Of a stretch of 64,000 bases of DNA, positions 11,703 through 23,139 are shown piece by piece. The position numbers and the translations under genes are program-made. The stretch covers positions 1,364,001 to 1,428,000 of the forward strand of contig JAOCPU010000001.1 of NCBI GenBank assembly GCA_035772785.1. The letters run 5' to 3'. Each line of letters starts with the position of its first letter. Position 1 is the stretch's first letter. This DNA comes from Phlebiopsis flavidoalba. Lineage: Eukaryota; Basidiomycota; Agaricomycetes; Polyporales; Phanerochaetaceae. The notes under the pieces are model-generated. The model did not search any database. It was given only the letters and a program-made list of their open reading frames with translations, and was not told the origin of the DNA.

Positions 11703-13410
11703 ATGACTACCCCCCTGCTCAGACCCCCCAAACGGCGGCTCGCCCTCTCCCCGCTGTCCCCCACGGCGTCGGCAACCCCAGCGGAAGCGCCGGTCATGGC
11801 TCCGACCAGAGCTGCAAACAAGGATCGGGCACGAGCAACAGCAGCCTCGGTACCTTTGTGGTACGCTCCCCAAACCCCATGGTCCCTCTGCATGGACTCA
11901 CCTGCCCTTTCCCCCCTGCAGGTCAAGTCTGGCCTCGCACAGATGTACTAAAAGTGCGGATCCACCGCCCCACAGCTCCGGGACCCCGGCCCGATATACT
12001 GACTGGTACCGCACAGGGCGGCGTGATCATGACGTCGTAAACGCAGAGCAGGTGCGCAACGCTGTGCACTCACCCGACAGAACCGCCTGACGTCCCTTTC
12101 TGTCCAGGCCCGCATCGCCGAGGAGGCTGGCGTACTCCCCCATACTTCCGCGCTTCGTCCCCGCCCGCATCTAACGCGGCTCGCAGGCGCCTGCGCCGTC
12201 ATGGCGCTCGAGCGCGTGCAACCGAGGCCGACATCCGCGCCAACGGCGGCGTCCGGCGCGCATTGGTGAGGCATTTCCGCTGCCTGTGGGAAACGCGTGT
12301 CTTCTGAGCACCGCGTGCTTTGCAGAGCGCCCGAAGATGATCAAAGGAGATGTCGATGCGGTCACGATTCCCGTCATGGCCAAGGGGTCCCAATAGGGCA
12401 CTTGGTCGAGGCCCAGGTGCGCGCACAACGATCTTCTGCCGTTGTGAGAACCCGGCCCTGACGCGGCACGATCGGCATTAGACTACAATCGACGAGAGCG
12501 TAGTGCCACGCCCGCGGACGGGGGGACGAGCACCCCATAACAAAGCACGCGTTCAAGGTGACCTTTCGTCTGCGGCTGCCCGAAAACCTCGGCGAGGGCG
12601 CTGCCGCCGCATCCTACGGGAGGGCAAGCGGTCGGTGTCAGTTTTTCAAGCTGTCACCCAAAGAACGAGGGGATCAGAGCGCGGTACGGGCAACTCAAGG
12701 GCCAGAAGGTAACGTAGGAATCCTTTCACTGTCAACTCATCTGTGCGAGGCCCGTGCGCCACCGAGGCGTCGCGGTCCATGAGCGAGGTCCGCAAGGCGG
12801 AGCCGTCATGAGCGAGGAGGAGCTCTATGCGTTATGCGAAGGACATCCAGGCGCCGTTCCATCTACTCAAGGGAGACGGCGAGGCTGAAGCCGTCCTGTT
12901 CTGCCTGTTGTCAACCTTTGCGGGCGGCCGGTGGGTATCGCCACCCCTGGTGCGTCATATACTTCTCAACTTAAATATCGCAGACTAAGACATGCAATCC
13001 AGCGGACGCGGCGTTGATGATGCAGCTCGGATGTGACGGATGGTTTGTGGTTTGATTTAGCTATGAAACGCTAGTAGCTGACACAGCTTCGAATCTTGTA
13101 AAGTCTTTGTCGGCTCGGGTATCTTCAAGGTAAGATCGTCACTCGACTTAAACAGATAAGGCATTAAGCTGACAGTACCACAGTCTGGTGACGCCCGCGA
13201 AACGCGCAAGGGCGATCGTCCCAAGCCGTGACGCACTACAACAACCCCAAGCTCCTCGCAGAGGTTTCCGAAGACCTCGGCGAGGCCATGGTCGTCTCAC
13301 CATGTACGCTCCTCTGCTACCTCACCTCCTGCTTTGCATCTGACACTCCGTCTTCCTCCAGCGACAAAAACCTGCCTGGCGGTGGCCACCTCGCCACGCG
13401 CGGCTGGTAA
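11703..13410 (+). CDS. PDX1: pyridoxal 5'-phosphate synthase subunit Pdx1/Snz
   Basis: Synthase subunit of the DXP-independent vitamin B6 pathway; it makes PLP from ribose 5-phosphate, glyceraldehyde 3-phosphate and ammonia supplied by a Pdx2/Sno glutaminase. The start at 11703 gives MTTP. Landmarks in order: VKSGLAQM (11926-11949), GGVIM, VVNAEQ, ARIAEEAG (about 12110), ACAVMALERV (about 12190), VMAK with IGHLVEAQ (about 12375-12420), TPAD, KVPFVCGC-like residues (about 12560-12580), MQLGCDG (about 13020), VGSGIFK (about 13110), then VTHYNNPKLLAEVSEDLGEA (13228 on), ending ATRGW with stop 13408-13410. Several introns are present. The 12.0-12.95 kb portion changes frame repeatedly through extra bases. 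No Pdx2 gene is seen nearby. The identification is firm; exon edges are not. Confidence 0.9.
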
Positions 13411-14397
13411 AAAAAACCGCAGCACCCTTTACAAAACACATCTCTCACGGCTACACACGGGACTAAAATCTTGTATAAATAAACCACCCAAGACGTTGTA
13501 GATAAGACCCCCAGCGCATGTATGTATAGTACTATTACACCCGTGGGGCCAAATGTAGATCAATCCACGCAAAGTGCGTGCAAGCAGCGCGATTACGTAA
13601 ACGCCAGTAAGAAAGAAAATTAATGACGTCACCGGCGCCTCAGCGCGGCATCGAACCCCCGCGCGCACCCGCGCCGTCGCTGCAAACAAACTACACCCAT
13701 GGGCTCTTGCCAACAAGCTGCTCTGCAGAATCTCTTCTTCTTCCAGCTCCTCGGACATGCCTGCGCAGAAATCGGAAGACGTGCTCAAGCGTTTGTCGCG
13801 GTGCGTGCTTCCCAAGGTGCACGGGGTGGTGGGGGCTGAACTTGGTGAGGTAGGAGGACCCGAAGGCAAAGTATACGTTCAATAGCGAGCGGGACGCGCC
13901 GGAGAGCGAGGATTTGTCGGGGAGGGAGACAAGCTGAGTCGCAAGTGTATTATGGTGCGTTTGGGTTACGTTTTTTCGGTGGAGATGGGCTCATGGACGG
14001 CGCGCGGAATAGATACAGATGCATTCTACGAGGCTCTTCCAGGCGATGCAGGTACGTCGGTGCACAGATGATTCGCTTGCGCAGTTTTTAAAAGAAGCTC
14101 TGGCTATAGGACCAAGGGTTCTTCTGCGCCCTACCAATGGATCCCAAGCACCACGGAAATCGCGCGTGCCAGCCGATACCAAAGTCATAGCCGAAGCAAT
14201 AGTTTCCGTCTATCTTCCCAGGAAGACTAACATCATTCATCTTGCCTGAAACACTGTGGTGCTATAGCAGCCATGTATTCCTAATATCGCGCATCTTCGT
14301 AATATTACCCCCGGACATGACCCTACCACAGACGCACATTACACCTTAAAGTATGTACAGGTACGTCCAAGAACCAAGAAACCGCGCAGGCACCCCC
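13411..14397. other. region between PDX1 and the RS-rich gene
   Basis: Near 1 kb without a named gene. A plus-strand segment near 13,755-13,880 reads KSEDVLKRLSRCVLPKVHGV, and the opposite strand of the same DNA also looks open, so a small gene is possible but unproven. A tRNA-like B-box lies on the minus strand near 13,645-13,660 and was not accepted as a tRNA. Confidence 0.35.
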
Positions 14398-16492
14398 TCA
14401 CACCTCGACCTCATCAAACTCCTGACTCCCACGGCCACTCCGCGCCGGGCAACACCGTCCTCCGCGAGCTTGAGCTGCTTGAGCGTAAGCTCCCGCTTGC
14501 GCTCGATCGCCGCGACCTCAAAGTCCGCCATCTCGAGCTCATACCACGCCTTGCGGAAGCTCCAGCGCATTCGTATGCGCCCTACCCCGCAAGGTACCGC
14601 TGGTGCTGCCTCAGCTGGGCTATCTGCATCGTCACACACAGCGTCAGAACAGAACACGCGCGTGGGAGAAGAAAAGGGTGGAGACGCACCTCATTCGGCA
14701 CTCTGGCGCTGCTCGAGGATCTCGCGCGGCGCGAGCTCGACGCGCACCTGGCACTTGGTGTACAGCTCCTGCTTGATCGCCCTTCAGCGTCGCCCGTCTT
14801 GTCCTCCATCAGCATGCGGCTCGGCACGAGCACGGGGGCAACGACGGCGGGCCGCGGGCCATGCCCCATTGGCGAGGTGGGGCGTGTGGGCTGACTCGGG
14901 AGGCGGGCGAGGGGGCCACGGGTGTTGGGGTGTCGGAGAGCGGGCTTGACGGGGGGGGGGTGCAGACGTTGGGGGATCGGCGAGGATGTGGGGAGCGGGG
15001 AATGCGAGCCGCTTGGGGTCTCGACTTTGAGCTGTTGAGGAGTTGCAGAGTAGCCTGTTCCAGGGGCCTTTGAGCTCCCGTGATCTGCGATAGCTTCTTT
15101 GCGCTTGTCCAGCGACTGTATAAGTGCCTCGATTTTCTCGTCCTGGGATACACTTGAACGGTCTGACACGGGGCTGGCTGGGGAGCTGGGCCTTTGGAGG
15201 GGCCTCTTCCTGGTTTTGACAACTTTGTCTTGATTGACAGGAGCGACAGGCTGCGTAGTCTCTCTCTTCGAAGGCTGCGGGTGTAGGAGCTGAGGGCTTT
15301 ACGGCGTCTTTCTGTGGAGGTGTAGGAGAGCGTGTTGGACTTCTTCTACCTCGCGGTAGTCTGTGAATTGGCCGAGGGCTCCCACAGGTGTTTCGACTTC
15401 GACTGCGCCGGCTTGCACGAGGACTCCGTATTGGGCTACGACTGCGTCGACTCGCGCGGGGACTCCGTCCCGGGCTACGACTACGTCTGCTTGCACGAGG
15501 ACTCCGTATTGGGCTACGACTACGACTCCGGCGATCTCTTCGGTGGTCATTTCTTGCTGAGCCAGTCGGTGGCCGTCTGGGACTCACATCTATCGAGTAT
15601 TTCCCAAGTTTGACTTCCGGAGTAGCTCGTGATGGACTACCCCGACTGTGGGGTGAGCGGGGGTGTCAGTGAGCGGTGTCGTGCCGGCGAGGGAGTGGGT
15701 GATGGTGTGCGTTGGCCGGGAGAAAGAGGTGGACGTCGCCAGTTCGGAGGTGGAGAACCCTGTCTGGAAGAAGATCCTATAGAGCTATTAGCTGCGCACA
15801 CAAATCAATGAAACGCGGGCTGACCGTAACGTCGTGGTGGTGTGACCGTCCCAGGTCCTTGGTTTCCAAACGTCTATCCTCATCATTTGATTGCTCTCGG
15901 AACCTGCCTCTTGGATGCCTGTCAATCTCATCCGACTGTGTCCATGCGCGTGTGTTTGGTGGCGTCGGGTGGGGGCTCTTATAAGAGCCACGCGGAAACG
16001 GAGGTCGGCCGTCCGCCCCGTCTTGGGGGCCCTCTGTCGCGTCCATCCCGCGCGTCCCTTGGGTAAGCCCTGGGATCGGGGTCAGGGTGACGATAGTCTG
16101 GATGTGGTGCAGAGGCGGTGGAGGATAGTCACGGTAATCTCGTCGATCTCTGCCCACGCTCCCCTCGCGGAGGGTCCCGGTGTCGATCGCCATAGTCTCT
16201 CCTGTCATATGGAGGACGGTATGGGCGGTTCACGAGAGTCGCGAGGGAAACGTAGCTGTCCCTGTCCCTGCCTCGGTCTCGGTCCGAGGTCATGTACGGG
16301 TCAGGCATCCGCCCCGGGTGGATGCTTCATTCGTGGTGGTGATCTGCCGGACATGGGTAAAACGTCTCGGTCGCGCTCTCTGTCACGAGGACGTGGTGGG
16401 TACGGGCATGGTCTGGTGCCATGGGGCGCAGGTCGTCCATAGTGGTGCGAGCAGAGGATCAGACCGAGGTGGTGGTCAGTAAAGTCGGACAT
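14398..16492 (-). CDS. RS/RD-rich nuclear-type protein with C-terminal coiled coil
   Basis: I do not recognise a named family. The minus-strand start at 16490-16492 gives MSDFTDHHLG, followed by arginine-rich low complexity (RPRDRERDRD, RDRGRDRDSY, RRDYGDRHRDPPRGERGQ) over about 16,050-16,430. An SR-type region at 15,400-15,590 has three copies of a 13-residue unit like RSPIRSPRASRRS. A proline-rich segment follows (about 14,850-15,300). The charged, probably coiled-coil end reads KAWYELEMADFEVAAIERKR and LTLKQLKLAEDGVA, ending in an acidic EFDEVEV with stop 14398-14400. RS and RD dipeptides are typical of splicing-related nuclear proteins. It is divergently paired with cyclin L, 178 bp away. 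Introns and several frame changes are present, so length is approximate. Confidence 0.6.
15411..15530 (-). repeat. 39-bp tandem coding repeat (SR repeat)
   Basis: Three diverged copies of a 39-bp unit, recognisable on the plus strand by GACTCCGT followed by GGGCTACGACT at about 15,422, 15,461 and 15,500. Each encodes 13 residues of the RSPIRSPRASRRS type on the minus strand. Confidence 0.8.
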
Positions 16493-16670
16493 TTTTTGGT
16501 GGCAGGGTGTGACATTAAACCAGGGCTGCCGACGCCGTCTCGACAAGCTCAAGGCAGGAGGATGTGGTACAGAACAGAGATGTTTTCGCCTGTTTGTATG
16601 CAAATGGCCGCGGCGTGAGAGCCTATAGGCGCGCGAGCCAATCAAGGAGGTGACTTTCTGGTCCACACCC

Positions 16671-17744
16671 ATGGCTTCCGTTTCGTTATAACCCTCTCGC
16701 GTCGTACCTTGAACAGATAGAAAAGAGTCCATCTCGCGAGGATGGGATACAAAAAGACCTTGAGGAAGATCTCCGAGTGTTTGGCTGCAAACTCATACAC
16801 CACAAGCCGGTATATTGCTCAAAAACAAGTGAGTTCAAGTCAAACAAAGTATCCCTGCTCAACTTATATCTGACAGTGATACGATAGGAAACAAAGTGGC
16901 AGTTGCCACGGCACAAATCCTATTTCACAGGTTTTGGTTCGTGACATCCATGAAACAATTCGGCATTGGCGTGTGTATCATCCCTTGCATGCAACGAGCA
17001 GTAACTCAGACCGAGGCACGACCAACGACCAATCATAGGACTCGGCATGGGTGCACTTTACCTTGCGTCGAAACTGGAAGAATGTTCAATACGTCAATGC
17101 GTGGACTTGATTAACGTCTACGACCTTCTTTTGCAAAGAACGGCCCATACCCTGGCCGTTCAGACAACAAATCCTACCAAGGCCGACTTCAAATACGTTC
17201 CAATGTCGTACTTTGGCAACACCTTCTATGACCTAAAGGATGCGCTTGTTGTTGCCGAAATGCAAATACTCAAACGACTCGGCTTCCAAGTGGAATGTTG
17301 TTCTCCCCTACAACACCCTCGTCCAATTACCTCCGGGTAGGCTGGGCTTGACCAGCCGAGAAGATGTCTGCACCCGTGCATGGGGTTATCTGAACGACGC
17401 GTAAGTGTCCCTGCATGAACAGGAACAGACACCTGCACTATTCACTCTTGCCTCCTTCCTTGCTAGCCTTCAAACACCCGTATACGCGTTGTACGCGGTG
17501 CCAACCATTGTTTAGCGCCGCCATCCTCCTCAGCACAAGGTTCTTGGGAATCTCACTACCCTCAAAGCCCCCAAATTGCTGGTGGGAGCTTTTTGACGCG
17601 GACTGGGGAGGACGTGTGGAGCGTGTGTGGGTACATCATGCGCCTATATCGTTCACGAAGCACCGGGGGACCAAACTCGTGTCTTGGGCATGGTCTCGAA
17701 GAAAAGGCGTCAGACAGTGGCTGGAGGACAATGCGGTACATTAG
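16671..17744 (+). CDS. cyclin L-type cyclin
   Basis: Cyclin of the L class, known to pair with CDK11-type kinases and act in transcription and pre-mRNA splicing. The start at 16671 gives MASVS. The first cyclin box follows in pieces: DGIQKDLEEDLRVFGCKLI, then FHRFWFVTSMKQFGIG (about 16,920-16,970), then GALYLASKLEECSIR, DLINVYDLLLQRTAHTL and FKYVPMSYFGNTFYDLKDAL (17,047-17,250). The second box reads LKRLGF, VLPYNTLV (shifted), SREDVCTRAWGYLNDA, intron at about 17,401, TPVYALYAVPTIV (shifted), ILLSTRFLGISLPSKPPNCW and RQWLEDNAVH, stop 17742-17744. Extra bases break the frame at least five times, including a false TAA after six codons. No RS tail follows, so this is a short cyclin L. BUB2 converges 283 bp downstream. 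Confidence 0.88.
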
Positions 17745-18027
17745 GATACGCCTGATCTACGCTGCCTATCCGGTTTTTACTATATCCAATGTCCATGCCA
17801 AATTTTATGTGCGATGATGGTATCTTGACTACATTCATTAAATTATGATACACGGCGACTTAGTGACATAAATAATACAGTAGCGGTGGTACATACAACA
17901 ATCGCGAAGAAGTCTAAACAAGTGACACGAGAGACAGCAATGCAAAGCAGGATGATCAAATAGGCTCAAGCCAATGGGGTAAAAAGCAATATGGAAGTGA
18001 ACGCGGTGTGAGGGTATCAGGCGGCTG

Positions 18028-19327
18028 TCAATGGTGCTCCGAGACGGCGTAGGGATGTCGTACAAGTTCGTCGTAAAGATCGGTAGGGATGTCCCTGACG
18101 AGAGTCACTGCAATGCCAATGACCGGTAACGCCTCCAGTGGAGGGAATGTCCGGAGCAATCGCATTGGACTGAGTAGTAAATGAGGTGTAAATGACTTGG
18201 TTATAGCGCGGCCTACGCACCTCGAGGATTTCATAACTTGGTCACGCATGAGTAGCAGTTGTGCGATGACACACAGAACGTTCAGATGTACGCCGAATGC
18301 GAGGAGGAAGTCCCAAAGCTGCAATACTTGGTCCAAAGGCGGCGTACACGCGCATAGGGTGAGGATGGCTGACATGCCCCCCGCGTCAGCATCGCAGCAC
18401 AGACACAGCAAAACCAGATAGACGTACATGGAAACGCGTAAATCTCGGCAGACAGGTTCTTGGACCGTAAATAAGAGTACAGCTCGGGATCTACGATCTT
18501 CAGACACCGATCAAGCAGCTGTAAACGCGACAAACCTGAGACACAGGGGAGAGCAACGCGAGGTTTAAGCTTACTTTAAGGCCTCTACTGAACTCCTTCC
18601 AGGGTCGGCTGTACATAGAGCGGACATGACTCCTCGATGAACTTGGCGAAGCAGAAAAAAAACGCCTCGAGCTCGGAGGGCATGGTGTACAAGAAGGGCG
18701 CGGCAAGCACATTCATGCCTTGCACATACGTGAAGCCCAGCTGGTCTGACTCTCTTGCCGATCTGTACGAACATAAGGGGATATCCGTTCAGGTTTGAAA
18801 TGTGGGGGACATACCATGGTTGCGCCACACGAACGCGTCCAAGAGCCGCACGAGCATGTCTTCCCGAACACGCTCTTTGAAGCCTTTGTCAGGGTAGCGA
18901 GAGTTCTGTAGCACATTGTATCGTTAGATACTCGCACGATGAGTGCATGGGGCTACGTACCGAAAAGGTGTCGTTGCGAATCTTCTCCCTGACCTCACAC
19001 GGACCGCGTCCTACATACTCAAGGAAATGTTTCCGCTGAGACGTCATGTACGCGTAGGAGGATCTTCCATATTCCGCGGACGTAATGTGGGATCCTATGG
19101 AGTAGTCGATGAGCATTATAACACGCTACTACAGCACCGGAACAAAACACACCACAGATGAGGGGATTCCATCGACCAGTATCAACCGCCTGAGCTTCTT
19201 GATCGACTCCGCTACGTCTAGTGTCGAGCGGGACTTTAGCGATGGCCTTGGCTGATTCAATATCTTGTTTGAACGAATGCGCTGTTGCGACCGCAGCGTC
19301 CGAGGGCGCAGGACGTGAGCGAGACAT
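18028..19327 (-). CDS. BUB2: Bub2-like TBC-domain GTPase-activating protein
   Basis: TBC/Rab-GAP-fold protein matching yeast Bub2, the GAP subunit (with Bfa1) that inhibits the Tem1 GTPase in the spindle-position checkpoint at spindle poles. The minus-strand start at 19325-19327 gives MSRSRPAPSDAAVATAHSFK. Then LRRLILVDGIPSS, VWKILLRVHDVSAET, EYVGRGPCEVREKIRNDTF, GFKERVREDMLVRLLDAF (shifted), YVQGMNVLAAPFLYTMPSEL (shifted, about 18,670-18,740), the segment containing SCPLYVQPTLEG, LLDRCLKIVDPELYSYLRSK, LCACTPPLDQVLQLWDFLLA, LNVLCVIAQLLLMRDQVM and RTFPPLEALPVIGIAVTLVR, ending YDELVRHPYAVSEHH with stop 18028-18030. These blocks match Bub2 in order and spacing. Single-base insertions split the frame between blocks. 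Confidence in Bub2 over another TBC protein is high. Confidence 0.88.
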
Positions 19328-22300
19328 GTTGAGTCTGCTTGGTTCAGGCAAAGGGGAGACGTCATGCGCGTTTACAACCGAGTAGACTTTGACCCAATTT
19401 GGCTGACTCGCGAGCATCAACGCATATTCATCCCGGACCACTACCATGGACGTCCCATTTATCTCGTCTGGGCGCAACAAGCAGAGCGCATTATGCACTT
19501 GTTAGCAGGGTTGAAAAATGCAAACCTCGTCTCCAATGGCCGATCAGTATCTTTTGGAAGAGGTCGAGAACGTTCGTGATCGTGGGGACTCTTGAAGTCG
19601 ACCTCTGCTGTAGGTAGCGTAGGCAAAACATGATGTGGAAGGGGCTCAGGAAACTCATCTCTTGAATAGCTTTAGTGAGAGTCGACCAAGGAGTGTTTGA
19701 TAATGCTCTTGTATTGTTTCGATGAATTGCGCTGTCCCTTACGCCAGATCTCGAATTTGCGCTTCCGCAAGCTGCTCAACCTAGCAGAAGCAGGCAAATC
19801 AGTGCGAAGATAAACGTATAGAGTGGTTTTTTTTTTTTGTTGCCCTTAGAGAAAAGCGTCCGCCTGTCTAAGTGATAGTCAGGCTACATCTATTGTGTGG
19901 AAATGATGCCGAAGTCGCATGACTTGCAACTCATGCTAGTGAACACGTTACGCAAAGTACGTTTGTAACGACTATGTATGCCGGTACAGAATTCGCTAAG
20001 ACGCGGTGGGGTAGGACCCCGCCCCTAGAGGCTCAGCAAGTGTCGCGAGTATGTCTCGCATTGGATGTTTTTGATTCAAGACCCATCTGAGGACGTGGTT
20101 CCTGCCCGGACGCGATCAGCTCCAAGTACCATTACTCTCCCACAACTCGTCAGTATGTACTATCGTTGTCCACAACACACCGTTTCAGTTGACTGAGACC
20201 ACTCTAGGTCACATGTCTACGGAGACGGCACGTTGCCTTGCATATAGGTCTCTCAGCGCGTTTGACACCGGGATATAATGAAAGAAGTCGTTCCGAAGAG
20301 GCGACGCGCCCGCGGCTGGACGGATCCACGGATCCAGTGGTCACAAGCGCGGCATAACCGTCGCTCACTCAAAACTCTTGGAAGGTTACGTGGTGAATAG
20401 CCCCCTTCTTTTTTTGTAAGTCATTGATCACAGTTTAGATCGGATTCACCTCAGCCGAGAAACAAGCTACGCCCGGTACTCTTCAAACGATTGAGGGATG
20501 CCTGGCAGGGGACAGAGCAGGATGTCAACAAACATTGGCTTATTCATCACAGATATTGCATAGTCTGCAAGTTGTGAAGTGAGCCATTATCCATCAAGTC
20601 CGCCACGTCTGTTCTCATGTATTTCACGCAGGCCATCCGCCCAAAGCAGTGTTGCTTATGACGGAGATCATTAAGGCGTCCGCGGCCCCCACGATTCCCG
20701 CGAAAAGGTAACGTTTGCCGGTGTCATCATTCATATCCTCGTTAGTGGTCTAAAGCATCCTACAGCTGTCCTCCACCAATGCTTCAGGTTGTTTGTCCAA
20801 TGCAGAACTTGACTATCCTCATGGAGCCCAGGCAAAACTACCGGAGTGAATTTCCTCCGAGTGTTCGCCACCTTCTAACTTCAGAAGTCCCAAACGATGT
20901 CTATCTCTTTGTCTCCTTTGTTTGGAAAAATCTGCAAAACGCGGCATTAGTGGGCTGGCACTACGCCCGAAAACTACCTTCTGCGACCCCCACACTTGAG
21001 GCAGGGGGAAGTCGAGAGAATAATGCAGACTGTTAAAACTCACCCGATCGGGGGCTCGGCTTCGTAAAAAGGTTAGTCAGTTCGCAGACCAAAGGATATC
21101 TGATCCTCTGTGCTTCACGCCTAGCTTGTATAGACCAGTTGAAGGTACTGCGAACTGTAGATACTGGGGATCCGTATAGAAGTCATACTCTGGCTGCTCA
21201 ACTGTTGCAAGCGCTCAGGCGCCCTTAGTACCCCTCAAGAGCAAGAAGAGGCTAATGCAACGACTCCTGGAGGTTATCGACCTACTCTTAGATGCTGGAA
21301 AGCGGAGGAGGCATACGCGCAACACCTGAAGACTGACAATCCAGGTTGTGGAAGGAGGGGTCCGGCGAGTCCAGGGTTCAAAACAAAGAATAATCCAAAC
21401 GGCTGGGGTGGAACGATGTCCTGACGAGAGATTCGCCTTGGGTGTGAGCGGGAAAGTCCGCATCCGTGTGAACAATTGACATAATATATCTAGCTGGCCC
21501 CGAATTCCGTGCTGGATGCTTGGGATATCTAGTAGCGACCTTGACTGAGCCAGAGTCTAACGAAAAGATTGGACAAACGATGACCATCATACTATCCGCC
21601 AATTTCTCTGCTGACGAATATCTCGACTTGTCGCCCTTACCACCCTCAGCACGCGTTACTACAGAGCTTTGCACGTCTACTTCCAACATACAGCGGTACG
21701 CTATTTACGCGTTTCTCGACTATGTGATACTTGTTGACTGATTGTGTGTTGCAGCTGCAATTCAAGATGCAATCCTTCTAGCTATGATTAGAATTGCCGC
21801 TAATTGCGAAGAAATCCCGAATGATGTTCTTGGAAACTGTTGGCAAGGTACAGGAAGCCAGTGGTCGTCATATCAAAAGGTGTAGGTCCCAATCCCACAT
21901 TTCCTTCGCCTATCAGAGACCAAACCATAGGCAGCGTGTGTGCGTCAATTTCTGCGACTATCCCAAGCATTTACCAAACGACTTCAAGATAGTCACATCA
22001 AGAGTTCGCCGTAAGTTCATTCATCGGTCAATGGTCAACCCAACCCCAGTCATAGGCCTTCAACGCTCATTCGATGTTAGCTACCTGATCTGTTGTTATT
22101 AGCAGTTGAAAGCTACCAAGCCCAAACCAAGTGAGATACATGCCGCCATATCCGACAAGAGATTAGAGCGGGACCATCATCCCTGACCGACCAACGTCCA
22201 GCAGCGTCTTAATGTCTTTACGACTGTCGCACACCCCTGGCAAGCTTCGTTATAAAGCTTTATGATGCTCCCAAGGCGACTGGGACGCCTTCGCCCACAT

Positions 22301-23139
22301 CATGTGGATTCTGCTGCGCATTCAGACAGCGGGAAGCTCTCGCGGCTTCATTGGGCAGGGCAGTCGGAACATGACGGACATCCTCTCCCAAGACCATAAA
22401 CTGCCGGCGACCTAGCGATCGTTTCGGCCAAATGGAATTACAAAGAGTTGTCGAATCAGTCACCGAAAAGGTAGCGCATCAGTATCTCAAGCCATACAAG
22501 CCGTCAAGTCACTGAACATAAATCGAGACGAGCCACAGTGCGCAAACCTACACAAATTGCATTTTTCTTGATTGACACTACCACAGACAAGTGCCACAGA
22601 TCTCATTGCGTTAGATTCACCATTCATCTATCCTTCTGCGGCAACTTCGAGTATCACTGAAGTAGATTTTGAGACATGTGGAGCAAGCTGCAGCATGCAA
22701 ATCTTCGAGGCTGGTGCGACTCGCCCCCATTGTATGTGGTAGGGGTCGTTAGACGGCTACAAGCAATGCAACGCAAAATGAGGGTTACCCCTACAGACCA
22801 AGTCCCCTTCAAAGGTGAGACCCCTGTGCATACGACTGTACGAGTACCATAACATTAAATTGAAAACTCAGGTGATATCTCAAAATCACCATTCCGTCTG
22901 AAGATGCGATGGGGATGTAGGTACGGTGACAACGAAGCTGGTTGGCATTACTCCGCCTACGCGAAGGAGAGGAAGACAGCTGCTCATCTGGAACCTTCGC
23001 TTGTGAAGACGGAAATTTACGCGCGTCCATCCGTATCCCCCAGACCTCCTTACGGGCCGACGCATAGAATCTGACAAGGATGTTGAATGACTAGGATTTG
23101 CATTGTACAATATATCCCATGAATATCTACTAGTAGCTT
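19328..23139. other. 3.8 kb with no gene I can name
   Basis: This lies between the 5' end of BUB2 and the 3' end of CCT4, so one or more plus-strand genes would fit. Segments that look protein-like on the plus strand are LLMTEIIKASAAPTIPAKR (about 20,650-20,710), followed by a GTAACG donor-like site, and YLVATLTEPESNEKIGQTMT with LSANFSADEYLDL (about 21,520-21,630). I could not assign them to a family or join them. A T run at about 19,829-19,838 is the only simple repeat of note. Confidence 0.35.

Noticed and set aside
11703..13410. Bacterial origin by transfer for the Pdx1 gene
   Set aside because: Pdx1/Snz is universal in fungi, and this copy has several short introns and local GC content like its neighbours.
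13640..13715. tRNA gene on the minus strand
   Set aside because: B-box and A-box-like strings are present, but no acceptor or anticodon stem could be paired; kept only as a low-interest observation.
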